Shown: positions 44,573 through 53,648, counted from the stretch's first letter. The stretch is DNA of 64,000 bases from Serratia inhibens (GCF_003591175.1 NZ_QYYG01000006.1:124001-188000), one strand, 5' to 3'. Program-made: numbers and translations. Notes: generated by a model from the sequence alone, not told the origin.

Positions 44573-46354
44573 CTAACTACTCGCCCACTGGCTCAACAAC
44601 GCATGCAATTTCGCCGGCTCCAGCGGCTTTCTCAATACCAGGTAACCTTCCTGCTCGGCCTCTTGCAGAACCGGCGAGTTGAATTCCCCGCTGACCATGG
44701 CGCCGCTGGTATCCGGCAGGCGCTCAAACAGCGCTTTCAAGATATCGAAGCCGCTCTCGCCGGAGCGGAGCCGTTGATCGCACAGCACTGCGAAAGGCGT
44801 GAAGCCTTCGTCGATAATCGCAAAAGCCTCCTCTGCGGAAGCCGCACAGCGCACGGTGATCCCCCAGGTGCTCATCAAACTCTCCCAGGCGGAGGTCACC
44901 AGCGGGTCATCGTCCACCACCAGGCAGGCGCCGCGCAATGACTCATAGCGGGTTGGGGCACCGGTGTTGGCGTAGGTATTAACGCTTTCCGGCGGGTGCT
45001 CTTCGCCGGTATACAGGGCAAAGCGCATCCAGAAACGCGATCCTTTGCCTTCAATAGAGCGCATGCCGTATTTCACCTTCATCAATTTGGCGCAGCGCGC
45101 CACCACCGCCAGCCCCAATCCATGGCCGGCGCTGTCGATTTTCCACGCCAGCTCGGGGCGATAATAAGGGGAAAAGATTTTACCTTTCTCTTCGTCGGCG
45201 ATACCGACGCCGGTGTCCCACACTTCGATCAAGCATTCCTCGCCCCGTGGGCGGATCGCGATCAATACGCCGCCTGCTTGCGTATAGCGCAGCGCATTTT
45301 GTATCAGGTTGATCAGCGATTGCCGGATGAGTAATTGATCGCCCATCACGCAAACCCGCCGTTTGGGCCGCCATGTGCGCAATGATAATGCCCGGCTGTT
45401 GGCCTCTTCGCGGAACAGCGTAATCACCGAATCCAGTAGCGTTCCAATGTCCACATGGGTGGTCGCCGTGCTGACGTTGCCGGATTCAATCTTGCTGAGA
45501 TCGAGCAGCGAATTGAACATCAGGTGCACCGATCGCACGCTTTGTTGCAGATCCAACAACTGAGGGATCAGCGTGGCGTCGCGATTCTTATGGATGATGG
45601 CCTCGATCAGAAAACCCATCGCGTGTACCGGCTGGCGCAAATCATGGCTGGCGGTGGTCAGGAATTGGTTTTTATCCAGTAAGGCTTGTTCCGCCTCTTC
45701 TTTGGCCTGCCGAAATTGTTCCGCAAGGCGCGAGCTTTTCTCTTCAAGCAGGGCTTGCTGAATAAAAAAGGCATGCGAGGTTAATGCGTGCCGGTAAATG
45801 GCGAACCCATAAAGCAAATTGAGCATCAGCACGATCAGCATGACATCATCCAGTCGCCAGATAATGCCAAGATTAAGCACGCCCCAGGAGGCGAAGAAAA
45901 AGCGTGTAAAGGTGCTGATGACCGGCGTCAGATGGGTTGCATTGGCTGCGACTATGGCCGCGATGCTGATGTTTAATAACAGGAAAAAATCGAAGCTGTT
46001 TTTTTCTGGGGTGATTAAATATAAGGATGAAATACCCAAACCATGCACGAAGGCGACGTTATTGATGCGCGGCAACCAACGGCTGATCACTGTGCTGGCG
46101 TTATTTTGCTGGGTATCATGACGATAGCGGCGATGCCATAGTCTGATGGCTAATGCGCAGAGAAAATATATCAGTATCCAGACAATAATCGGCGTGAGTT
46201 CTTTCCCCAATAAATAGAGCCAAATGGCGAAAGGAATACCCACAAAAGGCACTGCGGTAAAGCTGAAGACCAACCGCATGAAGGTATTGTCCAGCAGGCG
46301 GATCTGCGCGCGTGGGGAGATCTCATCATTTTGTAATGATTGAAGTAATTTCAT
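44573..46354 (-). CDS. Hybrid sensor histidine kinase with C-terminal receiver
   Basis: 593 residues. About six membrane helices (residues 25-190) without an evident periplasmic sensor domain are followed by a coiled linker, a dimerisation/phosphoacceptor box TTASHDLRQPVHAMG with His237, N-box NLIQNALRY, G1 DTGVGIAD and G2 GHGLGLAV of the ATPase, and a receiver domain with Asp526 (LCDQRLRSGESG). There is no HPt domain. The start overlaps the stop of the response-regulator gene by ATGA, so they are co-translated. The signal is probably sensed in or near the membrane. The divergent lipoprotein and autotransporter genes are plausible targets. Confidence 0.9.
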   Translation of the reverse strand: MKLLQSLQNDEISPRAQIRLLDNTFMRLVFSFTAVPFVGIPFAIWLYLLGKELTPIIVWILIYFLCALAIRLWHRRYRHDTQQNNASTVISRWLPRINNVAFVHGLGISSLYLITPEKNSFDFFLLLNISIAAIVAANATHLTPVISTFTRFFFASWGVLNLGIIWRLDDVMLIVLMLNLLYGFAIYRHALTSHAFFIQQALLEEKSSRLAEQFRQAKEEAEQALLDKNQFLTTASHDLRQPVHAMGFLIEAIIHKNRDATLIPQLLDLQQSVRSVHLMFNSLLDLSKIESGNVSTATTHVDIGTLLDSVITLFREEANSRALSLRTWRPKRRVCVMGDQLLIRQSLINLIQNALRYTQAGGVLIAIRPRGEECLIEVWDTGVGIADEEKGKIFSPYYRPELAWKIDSAGHGLGLAVVARCAKLMKVKYGMRSIEGKGSRFWMRFALYTGEEHPPESVNTYANTGAPTRYESLRGACLVVDDDPLVTSAWESLMSTWGITVRCAASAEEAFAIIDEGFTPFAVLCDQRLRSGESGFDILKALFERLPDTSGAMVSGEFNSPVLQEAEQEGYLVLRKPLEPAKLHALLSQWASS

Positions 46355-46983
46355 TGCGAATGGTCCTGCCTGCCATGCAGCAGGGTGATGGCTTCCACCC
46401 GGCTGTTTACGCCTATTTTTTTTAGAATGTTGCTAATGTGCTCTTTAACCGTGGGTTCGGAAATAGACAGCTGCGCAGCTATTCGCTTATTGGGGAAACC
46501 GCGCATCATCATGATTAATACTTCTATTTGTCGCGGGGTTAAATTGAATTTTTGCAGGTAGCTGTGAGCGTTGGTTACACATTCCCCGTGTTCCAGAGGG
46601 AACCAATTTTTATTTTCAATCAGAGCGGAAACGGCTTCGGCGAATAATTCAGGTGGTTCGTTTTTAAGCACAAAACCGTGCCCGCCGGCATCACGCACCT
46701 TTTGCCATATTTCATTGTTCTCATCGCCGCTGACCACCAGAAAACGAATCTTCGAATACTGGTCTTTTAGTTCTTTGAGTAACTTCAACGCCGTACCCTC
46801 GGACAACCAAAAGTCGATGACCATTAAGCGCGGAGCGCCATTTTCCAGAATGTGGCGATAACAATTAGCTTCGTTGGTTACCACATAGGCATGTTTAAAA
46901 CGACAATGCGTATTCAGGTAATTGGCGATGCCGCTTGCCACCAACGGATGGTCATCGACAACCAGTGCATAATCCTGCTCCAA
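46351..46983 (-). CDS. LuxR/NarL-type response regulator
   Basis: 210 residues from TTG 46983, chosen because AAAGGAG lies 6 nt upstream and the product begins directly with the receiver fold (EQDYALVVDDHPLVASG); the longer reading from 47040 adds an unrelated N-terminus. Phosphoacceptor Asp57 (LMVIDFWLSEG) and Lys near LKNEPPELF complete the receiver. The C-terminal GerE-type HTH is LTPRQIEVLIMMMRGFPNKR, then IAAQLSISEPTVKEHISNILK. Overlaps the kinase start by 4 nt. First gene of the leftward pair. Confidence 0.9.
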   Translation of the reverse strand: MEQDYALVVDDHPLVASGIANYLNTHCRFKHAYVVTNEANCYRHILENGAPRLMVIDFWLSEGTALKLLKELKDQYSKIRFLVVSGDENNEIWQKVRDAGGHGFVLKNEPPELFAEAVSALIENKNWFPLEHGECVTNAHSYLQKFNLTPRQIEVLIMMMRGFPNKRIAAQLSISEPTVKEHISNILKKIGVNSRVEAITLLHGRQDHSQ

Positions 46984-47038
46984 AGATATCTCCTTTCGTG
47001 TAAACGTACCAGATTGGCTCCGATGACTCGTTATTATC

Positions 47039-47066
47039 AACCCTCCCTACTTTAGGAGGGTTTTTT
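47039..47066 (+). terminator. Terminator-like hairpin in the regulator/lipoprotein intergenic region
   Basis: Stem AACCCTCC/GGAGGGTT (47039-47046 and 47055-47062) followed by Ts to 47066 on the plus strand. No rightward gene precedes it, so it could attenuate a rightward leader transcript before the lipoprotein gene, or end antisense transcription into the response regulator. Confidence 0.5.
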
Positions 47067-47162
47067 AACTTAAGAAAGGGAAATATATTATTCGGGGATT
47101 TGGATAAGGTAAAACATAAAACCATTCGGAGATTGGATCTGTTTGGTTATAAAGGATAATTT

Positions 47163-47477
47163 ATGAAAAAACCACTTATCGCTGTAGCCGTTACTTTACT
47201 GGTGGCCGGCTGTTCAACATTGAAAACCGATCAGGCAATACCCTTGTTGCAGGCGGAAACGGCTAAAATGCTGGGCCTGGGATCATCGGATGAAATAACT
47301 GTGACCAATGTCAATGGCGCTCAGCCCGATGCCCTGGGCGGGCAAAAACTTTCTTACCGCGCCACCACCGAAAAAGGCCGTATCTTCGACTGCTCTTCGC
47401 TGATGATGCCGGGTATTTTAGGTTCGGCACCCTCGCTGAGCGCACCGAGCTGTACTCCTGTCGTCACGCATAAATAA
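47163..47477 (+). CDS. Small secreted lipoprotein of unknown function
   Basis: 104 residues from ATG 47163 (AAAGGATAA upstream). The signal MKKPLIAVAVTLLVAGCS ends in lipobox VAGC with Cys17. The remainder is a small domain with two Cys (FDCSS, SAPSC) that could form a disulfide. It is divergent from the two-component pair and 230 nt upstream of a large autotransporter. No family recognised beyond small enterobacterial lipoprotein. Possibly part of the same regulated surface locus. Confidence 0.75.
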   Translation: MKKPLIAVAVTLLVAGCSTLKTDQAIPLLQAETAKMLGLGSSDEITVTNVNGAQPDALGGQKLSYRATTEKGRIFDCSSLMMPGILGSAPSLSAPSCTPVVTHK

Positions 47478-47707
47478 TTCGCCTCAGGCGCGAGCCGGAG
47501 TTGGCAATCAGGACTGATCCGCAGTCCCAATAATTTTGGCATCGGGGCATTGGCGCTGGGGGGCAATAAGCTGGCGTCTCGATGACAATCCCTCTGTACT
47601 CGCCATCTGTACTCGCAAATAACGCACCACGCATTCTCTAATGCATTGAGTTTTTCATATAAATAATAACTTTGATGGCATCAAGATAATTGGGCCGGAG
47701 ATAAAAC

Positions 47708-50700
47708 ATGAAAGATCAAACATCGCATCACTTAGCGGTAAGAAAACCGCTTTCCAAAGTTTACCTCGCACTTTTTTCCGCGCCATTGATATTGATTGGG
47801 CCCGCCGATATGGCGCGTGCCGATGATGCTATTTTTGATGGCGACTCCCGTATTACGGAACCTTTGAGTTACGCGGGCAATGTTTACGTCGGCCGTAATC
47901 AAGGCGGGAATCTGTTGATCGATAATGGTGAAGTCAACGCCTATAACATCAATATCGGCACCCGCGCCAATGGTCAAATTTATGAAAGTTCGGTTACTGT
48001 CAAAGGGCCGAACGCGGTATTGAACGCCATCAATGACCAATCTGTCATGAACGGCAATATTAATCTGGGGCTGGGCACATTGCGGGTTGAGGATGGGGCG
48101 CTGGCCAGTGCGGAAGAGATCGTTGTCGGCACCACCGGGGGCTACGACAGCCATCTCAATGTTAAAGGCGCCGGCTCCAGGGTCATCAGTGAAAGGCTCG
48201 GCATCGGCTTTGGGCAGGGGGCACGTTCCACCTTGCTGATTGAAGACGGCGGTGTGGTGACTACCACGGCGGCGGCCAGAATCGACAGCGGTTTCATCCC
48301 CGATGAGGCCGACAAGCTTAACCCCAAAGCCACGGTGACCGGCAATAACTCGCTGTGGAATATCACTCAATCGCTCACCGCCAACGGCGATCTGGACGTG
48401 CTGAACGGTGGTGCGGTCAATGTCGGCAGTGCACAGATTGCCGGCGTTTCGGGCTCGCGCAAAACTGCCGAGCTGTATATTGCCGGCAATGGTTCGCGCT
48501 TTACCAGCGGGAGCCATGTCAACGTGGGGGATTACGGCAATGGCGTGCTGTCGGTCGTTGACGGCGGCGAATTTTCCGCTGGCGCAAACGAACTGCGGTT
48601 GGGCGATACCGGCTCCGGTTCGAACAGAGGTGCGCTGGTCATCGGCAGCCGCGGCAATATGGATACCGGCACCGGCTTGACCGAACCCACGCTAGGCGCG
48701 GCGGGTGGCGCGGGCACGATCGATGCTCAGACGGCGGTCAACCTGCGGGGCGGTTTGTTCGGCAGCTATGTCTACTTTAACCATACTTCCGATAACTACG
48801 ATTTCCGCAACAAGATGATGGGGGAAGGCGAGGTTATCAATACCGCCGGGCGCACGACCCTGAGCGGCGACCTGACCCAGCTCAAGGCAAATGTGACCGC
48901 GCGGGGCGGCAAAATCATCATCGCAGGCGATATCAATACGCAGCCAGAAGACAGCCCTTTCGACGTGCAGACGCTGAGCGCCGAGAACGGCGGTACCTTG
49001 ATCCTCAACGCCACGGCCGGTTCTGACGTCAGCAATGGCCTGGGTTACAGCAGCGCCGCGTCGATCAAATCCGGCGGTACCTTGGGCGGCAACGGCACCT
49101 TGGGCCAGACCGAGATCCAGTCCGGCGGCCATATTTCCCCCGGCGACGGCAATATCGGCACGCTCACGCTGAAACGCTATCTGAATTTCCTCGGTGAATC
49201 TTTCTACGACGTCGATATCGCCGGCGACGGCAGCAGCGACAAACTGGTCGTAGCGGGTAAAACCACCATCAGCGAGCAGGCCAAAGTGCAGGTTACCGCG
49301 CTGGATCCGCAAACCAGTTATCAGACAGGACAAAGCTACCGCATTTTAACCTCGGAGGGCGGGATTGACGGCCGGTTCGCCGAGGCTATCTCAAAATCTG
49401 CATTTTTGGACGTGGCGCTCAACCAGAGTACGAATGCCGTGGATCTGACGATTGCGCAAAAAGGCGGTGAGGGCGGCAACCCAGGCGAGGGCGGCAACCC
49501 AGGTGAGGGCGGCAACCCAGGCGAGGGCGGCAACCCAGGCGAGGGCGGTAATCCAGGCGAGGGCGGTAATCCAGGCGAGGGCGGCAACCCAGGCGAGGGC
49601 GGCAACCCAGGCGAGGGCGGTAACCCAGGCGAAGGCGGCAACCCAGGCGAAGGAGGTAATCCAGGCGAGGGCGGCAATCCAGGCGAAGGCGGCAGCAAGC
49701 CCGGTATTTTCCAAACGGTGGCGCAAACCGGCAACCAGTGGAATACCGCCGGCGCCCTGTCGACTTTGGCGCAGAGCGGCCCTTCACTGGCCTTATACAA
49801 CTCCTTGCTGTTGTTGAACGCGCCGGAAGCCCGCGACGCATTCAATCAACTGTCCGGTGAAGTCTATCCCTCCATTCAGTCAAACCTGATCGCCGGCAGC
49901 ACCCAAGTGTTCAATGTCCTGAATCAGCGCATGCTGCGCGCGTTTGATAATGATGCGTTGCCGGTTCCACCGCTGGCGATGACGCTGGTTCAGCCCGCTA
50001 ATGCCGAAAATAACGGCGTATGGGGGCAGACCTTCGGCTCCTGGACAAGAAACAGCGGTAACGACAACGTGGGGAAACTGGATGGCAACACCAGCGGTTT
50101 CCTGATCGGTGCCGATCGCAAGCTCACTGACCACAGTGTCCGCGTCGGGGGATATTTTGGGTATAGCCGCGGCGATTACGATATTGATAGCCGCCGCTCC
50201 AAATCCGACAGCGACAATTACCACCTGGGTCTGTATGCCGCAGGGCAGCAGGATGCTTTCTCCTTGCGCGGTGCGCTGGGTTACACCTGGCATCGGCTTG
50301 AGAATGAGCGCAACGTCAATTTCGGCAATTTCTCCGATCGGCTCAAGGCGGACTATGACGCTGACTCGCTGCTGGCATTCACCGAAGCGAGCTACCGTTT
50401 TGGTCAGCCGGACGCGAACGTCGAGCCATTTATCAATCTGAGCTACATCCGTCTGCATACCGATAACTTCCAGGAAAAGGGCGGCGCCGCCGCGCTGAGC
50501 GTCCGCAATGAAACGATGAATACGTTCTATTCAACATTGGGCGTACGCGGTACCAAAGAGTTGCCGAAAAACGTCAGTCTTTACGGCTCACTGGGTTGGC
50601 AGCATGCCTACGGCGATAAAAACACCTCATCGCGCATGGCATTTGCCGGCAGTGACGCTTTTGTCACCCAGGGGCAGGCGGTTGATGACAATCTGATGGT

Positions 50701-50824
50701 GGCGGATGTCGGGGTGAGCGTGAAGCTGTCGCGATCCACCACGCTGGCCGTCGGTTATCAGGGGCAATACGGGTCTGATACTCAGGTTAATGCGGTCAAT
50801 GCCAACATCAAATGGTCATTCTGA
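47708..50824 (+). CDS. Autotransporter (type Va) with NPGEGG repeat linker
   Basis: 1038 residues. An extended basic N-terminus leads to a signal peptide ending near MARADDA (about residue 40). A passenger of about 550 residues is a beta-helix of short Gly/Asn-rich turns with repeated pattern VxDGG (VEDGALASAEEIVVG, IEDGGVVTTTAA, VVDGGEFSAGANEL). Next come twelve NPGEGG hexapeptides (591-662), then the autotransporter beta-barrel from about 760 to the terminal Phe (NANIKWSF). It is secreted across the outer membrane with BAM help. The passenger function (adhesin or biofilm factor) is inference. GGGCCGGAGAT precedes ATG 47708. Confidence 0.9.
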   Translation: MKDQTSHHLAVRKPLSKVYLALFSAPLILIGPADMARADDAIFDGDSRITEPLSYAGNVYVGRNQGGNLLIDNGEVNAYNINIGTRANGQIYESSVTVKGPNAVLNAINDQSVMNGNINLGLGTLRVEDGALASAEEIVVGTTGGYDSHLNVKGAGSRVISERLGIGFGQGARSTLLIEDGGVVTTTAAARIDSGFIPDEADKLNPKATVTGNNSLWNITQSLTANGDLDVLNGGAVNVGSAQIAGVSGSRKTAELYIAGNGSRFTSGSHVNVGDYGNGVLSVVDGGEFSAGANELRLGDTGSGSNRGALVIGSRGNMDTGTGLTEPTLGAAGGAGTIDAQTAVNLRGGLFGSYVYFNHTSDNYDFRNKMMGEGEVINTAGRTTLSGDLTQLKANVTARGGKIIIAGDINTQPEDSPFDVQTLSAENGGTLILNATAGSDVSNGLGYSSAASIKSGGTLGGNGTLGQTEIQSGGHISPGDGNIGTLTLKRYLNFLGESFYDVDIAGDGSSDKLVVAGKTTISEQAKVQVTALDPQTSYQTGQSYRILTSEGGIDGRFAEAISKSAFLDVALNQSTNAVDLTIAQKGGEGGNPGEGGNPGEGGNPGEGGNPGEGGNPGEGGNPGEGGNPGEGGNPGEGGNPGEGGNPGEGGNPGEGGNPGEGGSKPGIFQTVAQTGNQWNTAGALSTLAQSGPSLALYNSLLLLNAPEARDAFNQLSGEVYPSIQSNLIAGSTQVFNVLNQRMLRAFDNDALPVPPLAMTLVQPANAENNGVWGQTFGSWTRNSGNDNVGKLDGNTSGFLIGADRKLTDHSVRVGGYFGYSRGDYDIDSRRSKSDSDNYHLGLYAAGQQDAFSLRGALGYTWHRLENERNVNFGNFSDRLKADYDADSLLAFTEASYRFGQPDANVEPFINLSYIRLHTDNFQEKGGAAALSVRNETMNTFYSTLGVRGTKELPKNVSLYGSLGWQHAYGDKNTSSRMAFAGSDAFVTQGQAVDDNLMVADVGVSVKLSRSTTLAVGYQGQYGSDTQVNAVNANIKWSF
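49478..49693. repeat. 18-bp tandem repeat (12 units) inside the autotransporter
   Basis: Twelve consecutive copies of an 18-nt unit of the form AAYCCAGGYGARGGMGGY, each encoding NPGEGG. Copies differ only at third codon positions. The length keeps the reading frame, so slipped-strand gain or loss would change linker length without frameshift. Confidence 0.95.
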
Positions 50825-50905
50825 TTTGTTGAGGAGTTAGGTTTCTGTGGTATCGAGATGTCGCTGGGCAACGGGGGGCTGCCTGGCGATATCTCAGCTT
50901 CGGCG

Positions 50906-51655
50906 CTACTGTGCCGCAAGGCTAGTCTCTTCAGACGAAGAGTGTTCTATCAGCTTAAACAATTCGATCCGTTCATCAGCGGTAAAATCCCGCCACTCGC
51001 CCAGCGCCAGCCCGGTGAGATCGACGTTCATGATGCGTACGCGCTCGAGTTTGGTGACTTCATAACCGAAATATTTGCACATGCGGCGAATCTGGCGGTT
51101 AAGCCCCTGAACCAGCGTGATGCGAAACATCTGCGAGGTTTCTTTCGCCACCTGGCATGGATGGGTCACTTTACTCAATATCGGTACACCCGCTCCCATC
51201 CCCTGAATAAACTTATCGGTCAGCGGTTTGTCGACGGTGACCAGATACTCTTTTTCGTGATTATTGCCGGCGCGGAGGATCTTGTTGACCAGTTCACCCT
51301 GATTGGTCAGAAAAATCAGCCCCTGAGAGTCCTTATCCAGACGGCCGATAGGGAAGGTGCGTTTGCCGTGGTTAACGAAATCGCCGATATTATCCCGCTC
51401 GTGCTTGCCCATGCTGGTGAGGATACCAACCGGTTTATTGAGCGCGATAAGCACCAGATCCTCCGCGTCACGCGGTGCGATCGGCTGACCGTTAACCTTC
51501 ACCCTGTCCCCTGAAAATACCTGCGCGCCCACGGCGGCCAGCCTGTCGTTGATGAAAACGTTGCCCAGCTTGATGTGACGATCGGCATGGCGACGGGAAC
51601 AGATGCCGCTGTCGCTAATGTATTTGTTAAGGCGAATGGATGATTGAGTCAGCAT
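50906..51655 (-). CDS. rluF: 23S rRNA pseudouridine 2604 synthase
   Basis: 249 residues; the E. coli RluF is about 290, the difference lying in its C-terminal tail. The N-terminal S4 RNA-binding domain ([20 protein letters not shown]) is followed by the pseudouridine synthase core with catalytic Asp107 in [15 protein letters not shown] and the RsuA/RluF-type [20 protein letters not shown]. The RluF/RluB/RsuA subfamily is clear, and [14 protein letters not shown] favours RluF. Convergent with the autotransporter. Confidence 0.9.
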   Translation of the reverse strand: MLTQSSIRLNKYISDSGICSRRHADRHIKLGNVFINDRLAAVGAQVFSGDRVKVNGQPIAPRDAEDLVLIALNKPVGILTSMGKHERDNIGDFVNHGKRTFPIGRLDKDSQGLIFLTNQGELVNKILRAGNNHEKEYLVTVDKPLTDKFIQGMGAGVPILSKVTHPCQVAKETSQMFRITLVQGLNRQIRRMCKYFGYEVTKLERVRIMNVDLTGLALGEWRDFTADERIELFKLIEHSSSEETSLAAQ

Positions 51656-51716
51656 GGTTTCCCCGTAAAACGCGGACTATACCTTACGCAGGGGGCGTTG
51701 CAAGGCCGGGGCACGT

Positions 51717-52748
51717 TCACGCCGTTTTAAGCTCGGTCACGCCAAGCAAGGTTATTCTCCTTGCCACATAACTGAGTACGGCTTCACGTTGTTCTGCCGG
51801 CATATGGCTTTCGGTATAAGTGTCAATAATCAGCTGATGGCTTTTCACCACTTCCGCCAGCCACTTTTTAGCCAGCTTTGGATTAACGTCCATGCCTTCT
51901 GCCAGAAGAATGAAGTCGACGCCAATGTATTCGCCATAGGGGGAATTAATACCGGGGGCAATGCCCGCATCGTTTTCCTCGCATTCCAGCAGGGGCAATG
52001 CCAGATATTCCCCGAATGCTGCAGGGTAAGGGGCAACGCTGATAAAGTCATAGACCGGTGCGACGTAAGGCGATGCATTTTCAGGGTGTATTATGCCCAG
52101 GTTGCGAAGATGAAAGTCATTATTACCCAGTACATAGGCATAAAGGATACGTAAAAAAACGTCACGTTTACTGTGCAGGCCGTTGCTGACCGTATGATTC
52201 AAAAACTTTGCCGCTTTTTCGTAACTTATGTCTTTCTTGCCATCAACGTAGCCATATTTATCATTAATGCCCATGGCGCCATCAAGCTGCTCTTGATGTA
52301 AACGAACCCGATCCGGGCCGATACGGTCATATCTTTTAATAACAAAGGCCAGCTCATCGGGGCGATCCTCATCTGCTTTAAAGCGTATAAGGCCAAAAGG
52401 GGGAACAACGAACTTCAACCGTGCCATGACGGTCATGGTGGCGTGTTCATTTTCAGCCAGGTGAGGGTACTCTTCCGGTGAGGGTTTGAGGATATAAGTG
52501 CCGTCATTGTTTACGACGTGCAACTCGCCTTTTTCGAGGCTAAGTGACAATTTAGGTTGATAACCGGAAATACTCATGCCTTTCTGACGCTCAGGCAGTT
52601 CCTGGATAAACTCTCTGCGGGTGAATGGCAAGGTAAGCGCGATTTTGGCGCTGCCAAACAGCTGCTTGATACCTTGTTTGGAATATCCTGTTATCAGCTC
52701 CGGCGCTTTCAGCGGGGTTAAGTTGATCAGGCAGCGGTCTGGATTCAT
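51717..52748 (-). CDS. hipT: HipT-like serine/threonine kinase toxin
   Basis: 343 residues, close to HipT of E. coli O127 and lacking the N-terminal subdomain-1 of HipA. The Gly-rich loop has Ser59-Ile-Ser61 in GMSISGYQPKLSLS, whose serines are autophosphorylation sites in HipT. Catalytic Asp211 lies in LGNNDFHLRNLG and metal-binding Asp234 in VYDFISVAPYP. HipT is reported to phosphorylate tryptophanyl-tRNA synthetase. The start overlaps the hipS stop by 4 nt. The operon order here is hipB, hipS, hipT. Confidence 0.92.
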   Translation of the reverse strand: MNPDRCLINLTPLKAPELITGYSKQGIKQLFGSAKIALTLPFTRREFIQELPERQKGMSISGYQPKLSLSLEKGELHVVNNDGTYILKPSPEEYPHLAENEHATMTVMARLKFVVPPFGLIRFKADEDRPDELAFVIKRYDRIGPDRVRLHQEQLDGAMGINDKYGYVDGKKDISYEKAAKFLNHTVSNGLHSKRDVFLRILYAYVLGNNDFHLRNLGIIHPENASPYVAPVYDFISVAPYPAAFGEYLALPLLECEENDAGIAPGINSPYGEYIGVDFILLAEGMDVNPKLAKKWLAEVVKSHQLIIDTYTESHMPAEQREAVLSYVARRITLLGVTELKTA

Positions 52749-53056
52749 GGGCTCATCTCTTTGAAAACTACGGCACCGAGAAGGTCATTACCGTTTTGCA
52801 TCAGTAAGCCGAACAGATCTCGGTCGTCAATTTTTTGGATTTCGGCATACCGTTTGCGTAACCATCCTTCTGGTGCCAACCCTTTGAAAAATGGGTGTAA
52901 CTCTTCGCTAAAATAGGGTTCAGGCCGAACGCGCATGCTAAGCGACACTGCCGGGCCGCTATAGCCCGAGTAATAGCCGAAGGTATACCCTTCTTTTTCT
53001 TCAGTTAAGCTCCCCACGGCTTTGCCGTAAAGCCAGACCTCTATCTTTCTAGCCAT
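52745..53056 (-). CDS. hipS: HipS-like antitoxin (HipA N-subdomain 1)
   Basis: 103 residues: a stand-alone Couple_hipA domain (VWLYGKAVGSLTEEKEGYTF, VSLSMRVRP, FFKGLAPEGWLRKRY, DLFGLLMQNGNDLLGAVVF). In HipBST systems this split-off piece is the antitoxin that neutralises HipT. It overlaps hipB by 16 nt and hipT by 4 nt, so the three are translationally coupled. The Gly/Asn near GNDLLGAV is the usual HipA contact region. Confidence 0.92.
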   Translation of the reverse strand: MARKIEVWLYGKAVGSLTEEKEGYTFGYYSGYSGPAVSLSMRVRPEPYFSEELHPFFKGLAPEGWLRKRYAEIQKIDDRDLFGLLMQNGNDLLGAVVFKEMSP

Positions 53057-53397
53057 GTCTTTATGCCCAGCTCTTTAAGCAGTGAGTGCAGATTGATTGC
53101 CTTAGCCATGGCAGGATCGGCAATCATTCTTTTAAATGTCGAAAGTGAAACGCCGATTTGCATGGCCATCTCTTCATAGGTGATGTTCTGTCGCTTCAAC
53201 TGGAAAGTCAGGAACTGCGGGAGCTCTGAGAACTCGAAAACGCTCAGTTTTTCAGGGTAATCCATTGATTTAAAATTATTATCGATGCTGATAGGGGCCG
53301 GTAGACTGCTGCTGAAATGCTCGAACAGTTTTTTTTGATCTTTTGCAGACAAAGTACTGAACGCATCTTTTATTTCATTAAGGGTCATTTTTGACAC
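53041..53397 (-). CDS. hipB: HipB-like HTH protein of the HipBST system
   Basis: 118 residues, first gene of the operon. The HTH is C-terminal (LKRQNITYEEMAMQIGVSLSTFKRMIADPAM, residues about 65-98) rather than the short N-terminal form of classical HipB; the N-terminal half is a charged helical extension (IKDAFSTLSAKDQKKLFEHFSS). In HipBST, HipB binds DNA and boosts neutralisation by HipS. Two promoter-proximal repeats are candidate binding sites. Confidence 0.85.
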   Translation of the reverse strand: MSKMTLNEIKDAFSTLSAKDQKKLFEHFSSSLPAPISIDNNFKSMDYPEKLSVFEFSELPQFLTFQLKRQNITYEEMAMQIGVSLSTFKRMIADPAMAKAINLHSLLKELGIKTWLER

Positions 53398-53429
53398 CTA
53401 CCCTATTTGTATGCCGAAAACGTAGACTT

Positions 53430-53465
53430 ATTATCCAACATTAAACCATAAAGTGTCATATTTGA
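53430..53465 (-). promoter_or_regulatory. hipBST promoter overlapped by an operator repeat
   Basis: On the minus strand -35 ATGACA (53454-53459) and -10 GATAAT (53430-53435) are separated by 18 nt. The -35 lies inside a 22-nt direct-repeat copy (53444-53465; core TAAAGTGTCATAT) that recurs at 53515-53536 with 20 of 22 identical bases, so a repressor there would block the promoter. Confidence 0.6.
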
Positions 53466-53516
53466 ACTGTTTTGTTTCTTTAGCGTCTCTGCCAATCCAA
53501 AGGTTATCTCTATTAA

Positions 53517-53546
53517 CCGTAAAGTGTCATATCTGACCCTTTATGG
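53517..53546. promoter_or_regulatory. 30-bp imperfect palindrome, second HipB operator candidate
   Basis: CCGTAAAGTGTCA... pairs with ...TGACCCTTTATGG; 25 of 30 positions are symmetric. It includes the distal copy of the repeat seen at the promoter, 71 bp away. The arrangement suggests cooperative binding at two sites. Unlike the E. coli hipBA operator TATCC-N8-GGATA. Confidence 0.6.
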
Positions 53547-53648
53547 CTTTTTATGCATGCCGATAGTCTGATTTCAGGCGTACAAGGTTCAACTATGACC
53601 TTCCTCGGTAGGCTTGCCCGACAGCGGCAGCCATTGCGACGCTGATGC

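Noticed and set aside
49478-49693. Regular repeats considered as a CRISPR array
   Set aside because: Units are contiguous 18-mers without spacers, in frame, and encode NPGEGG inside an autotransporter.
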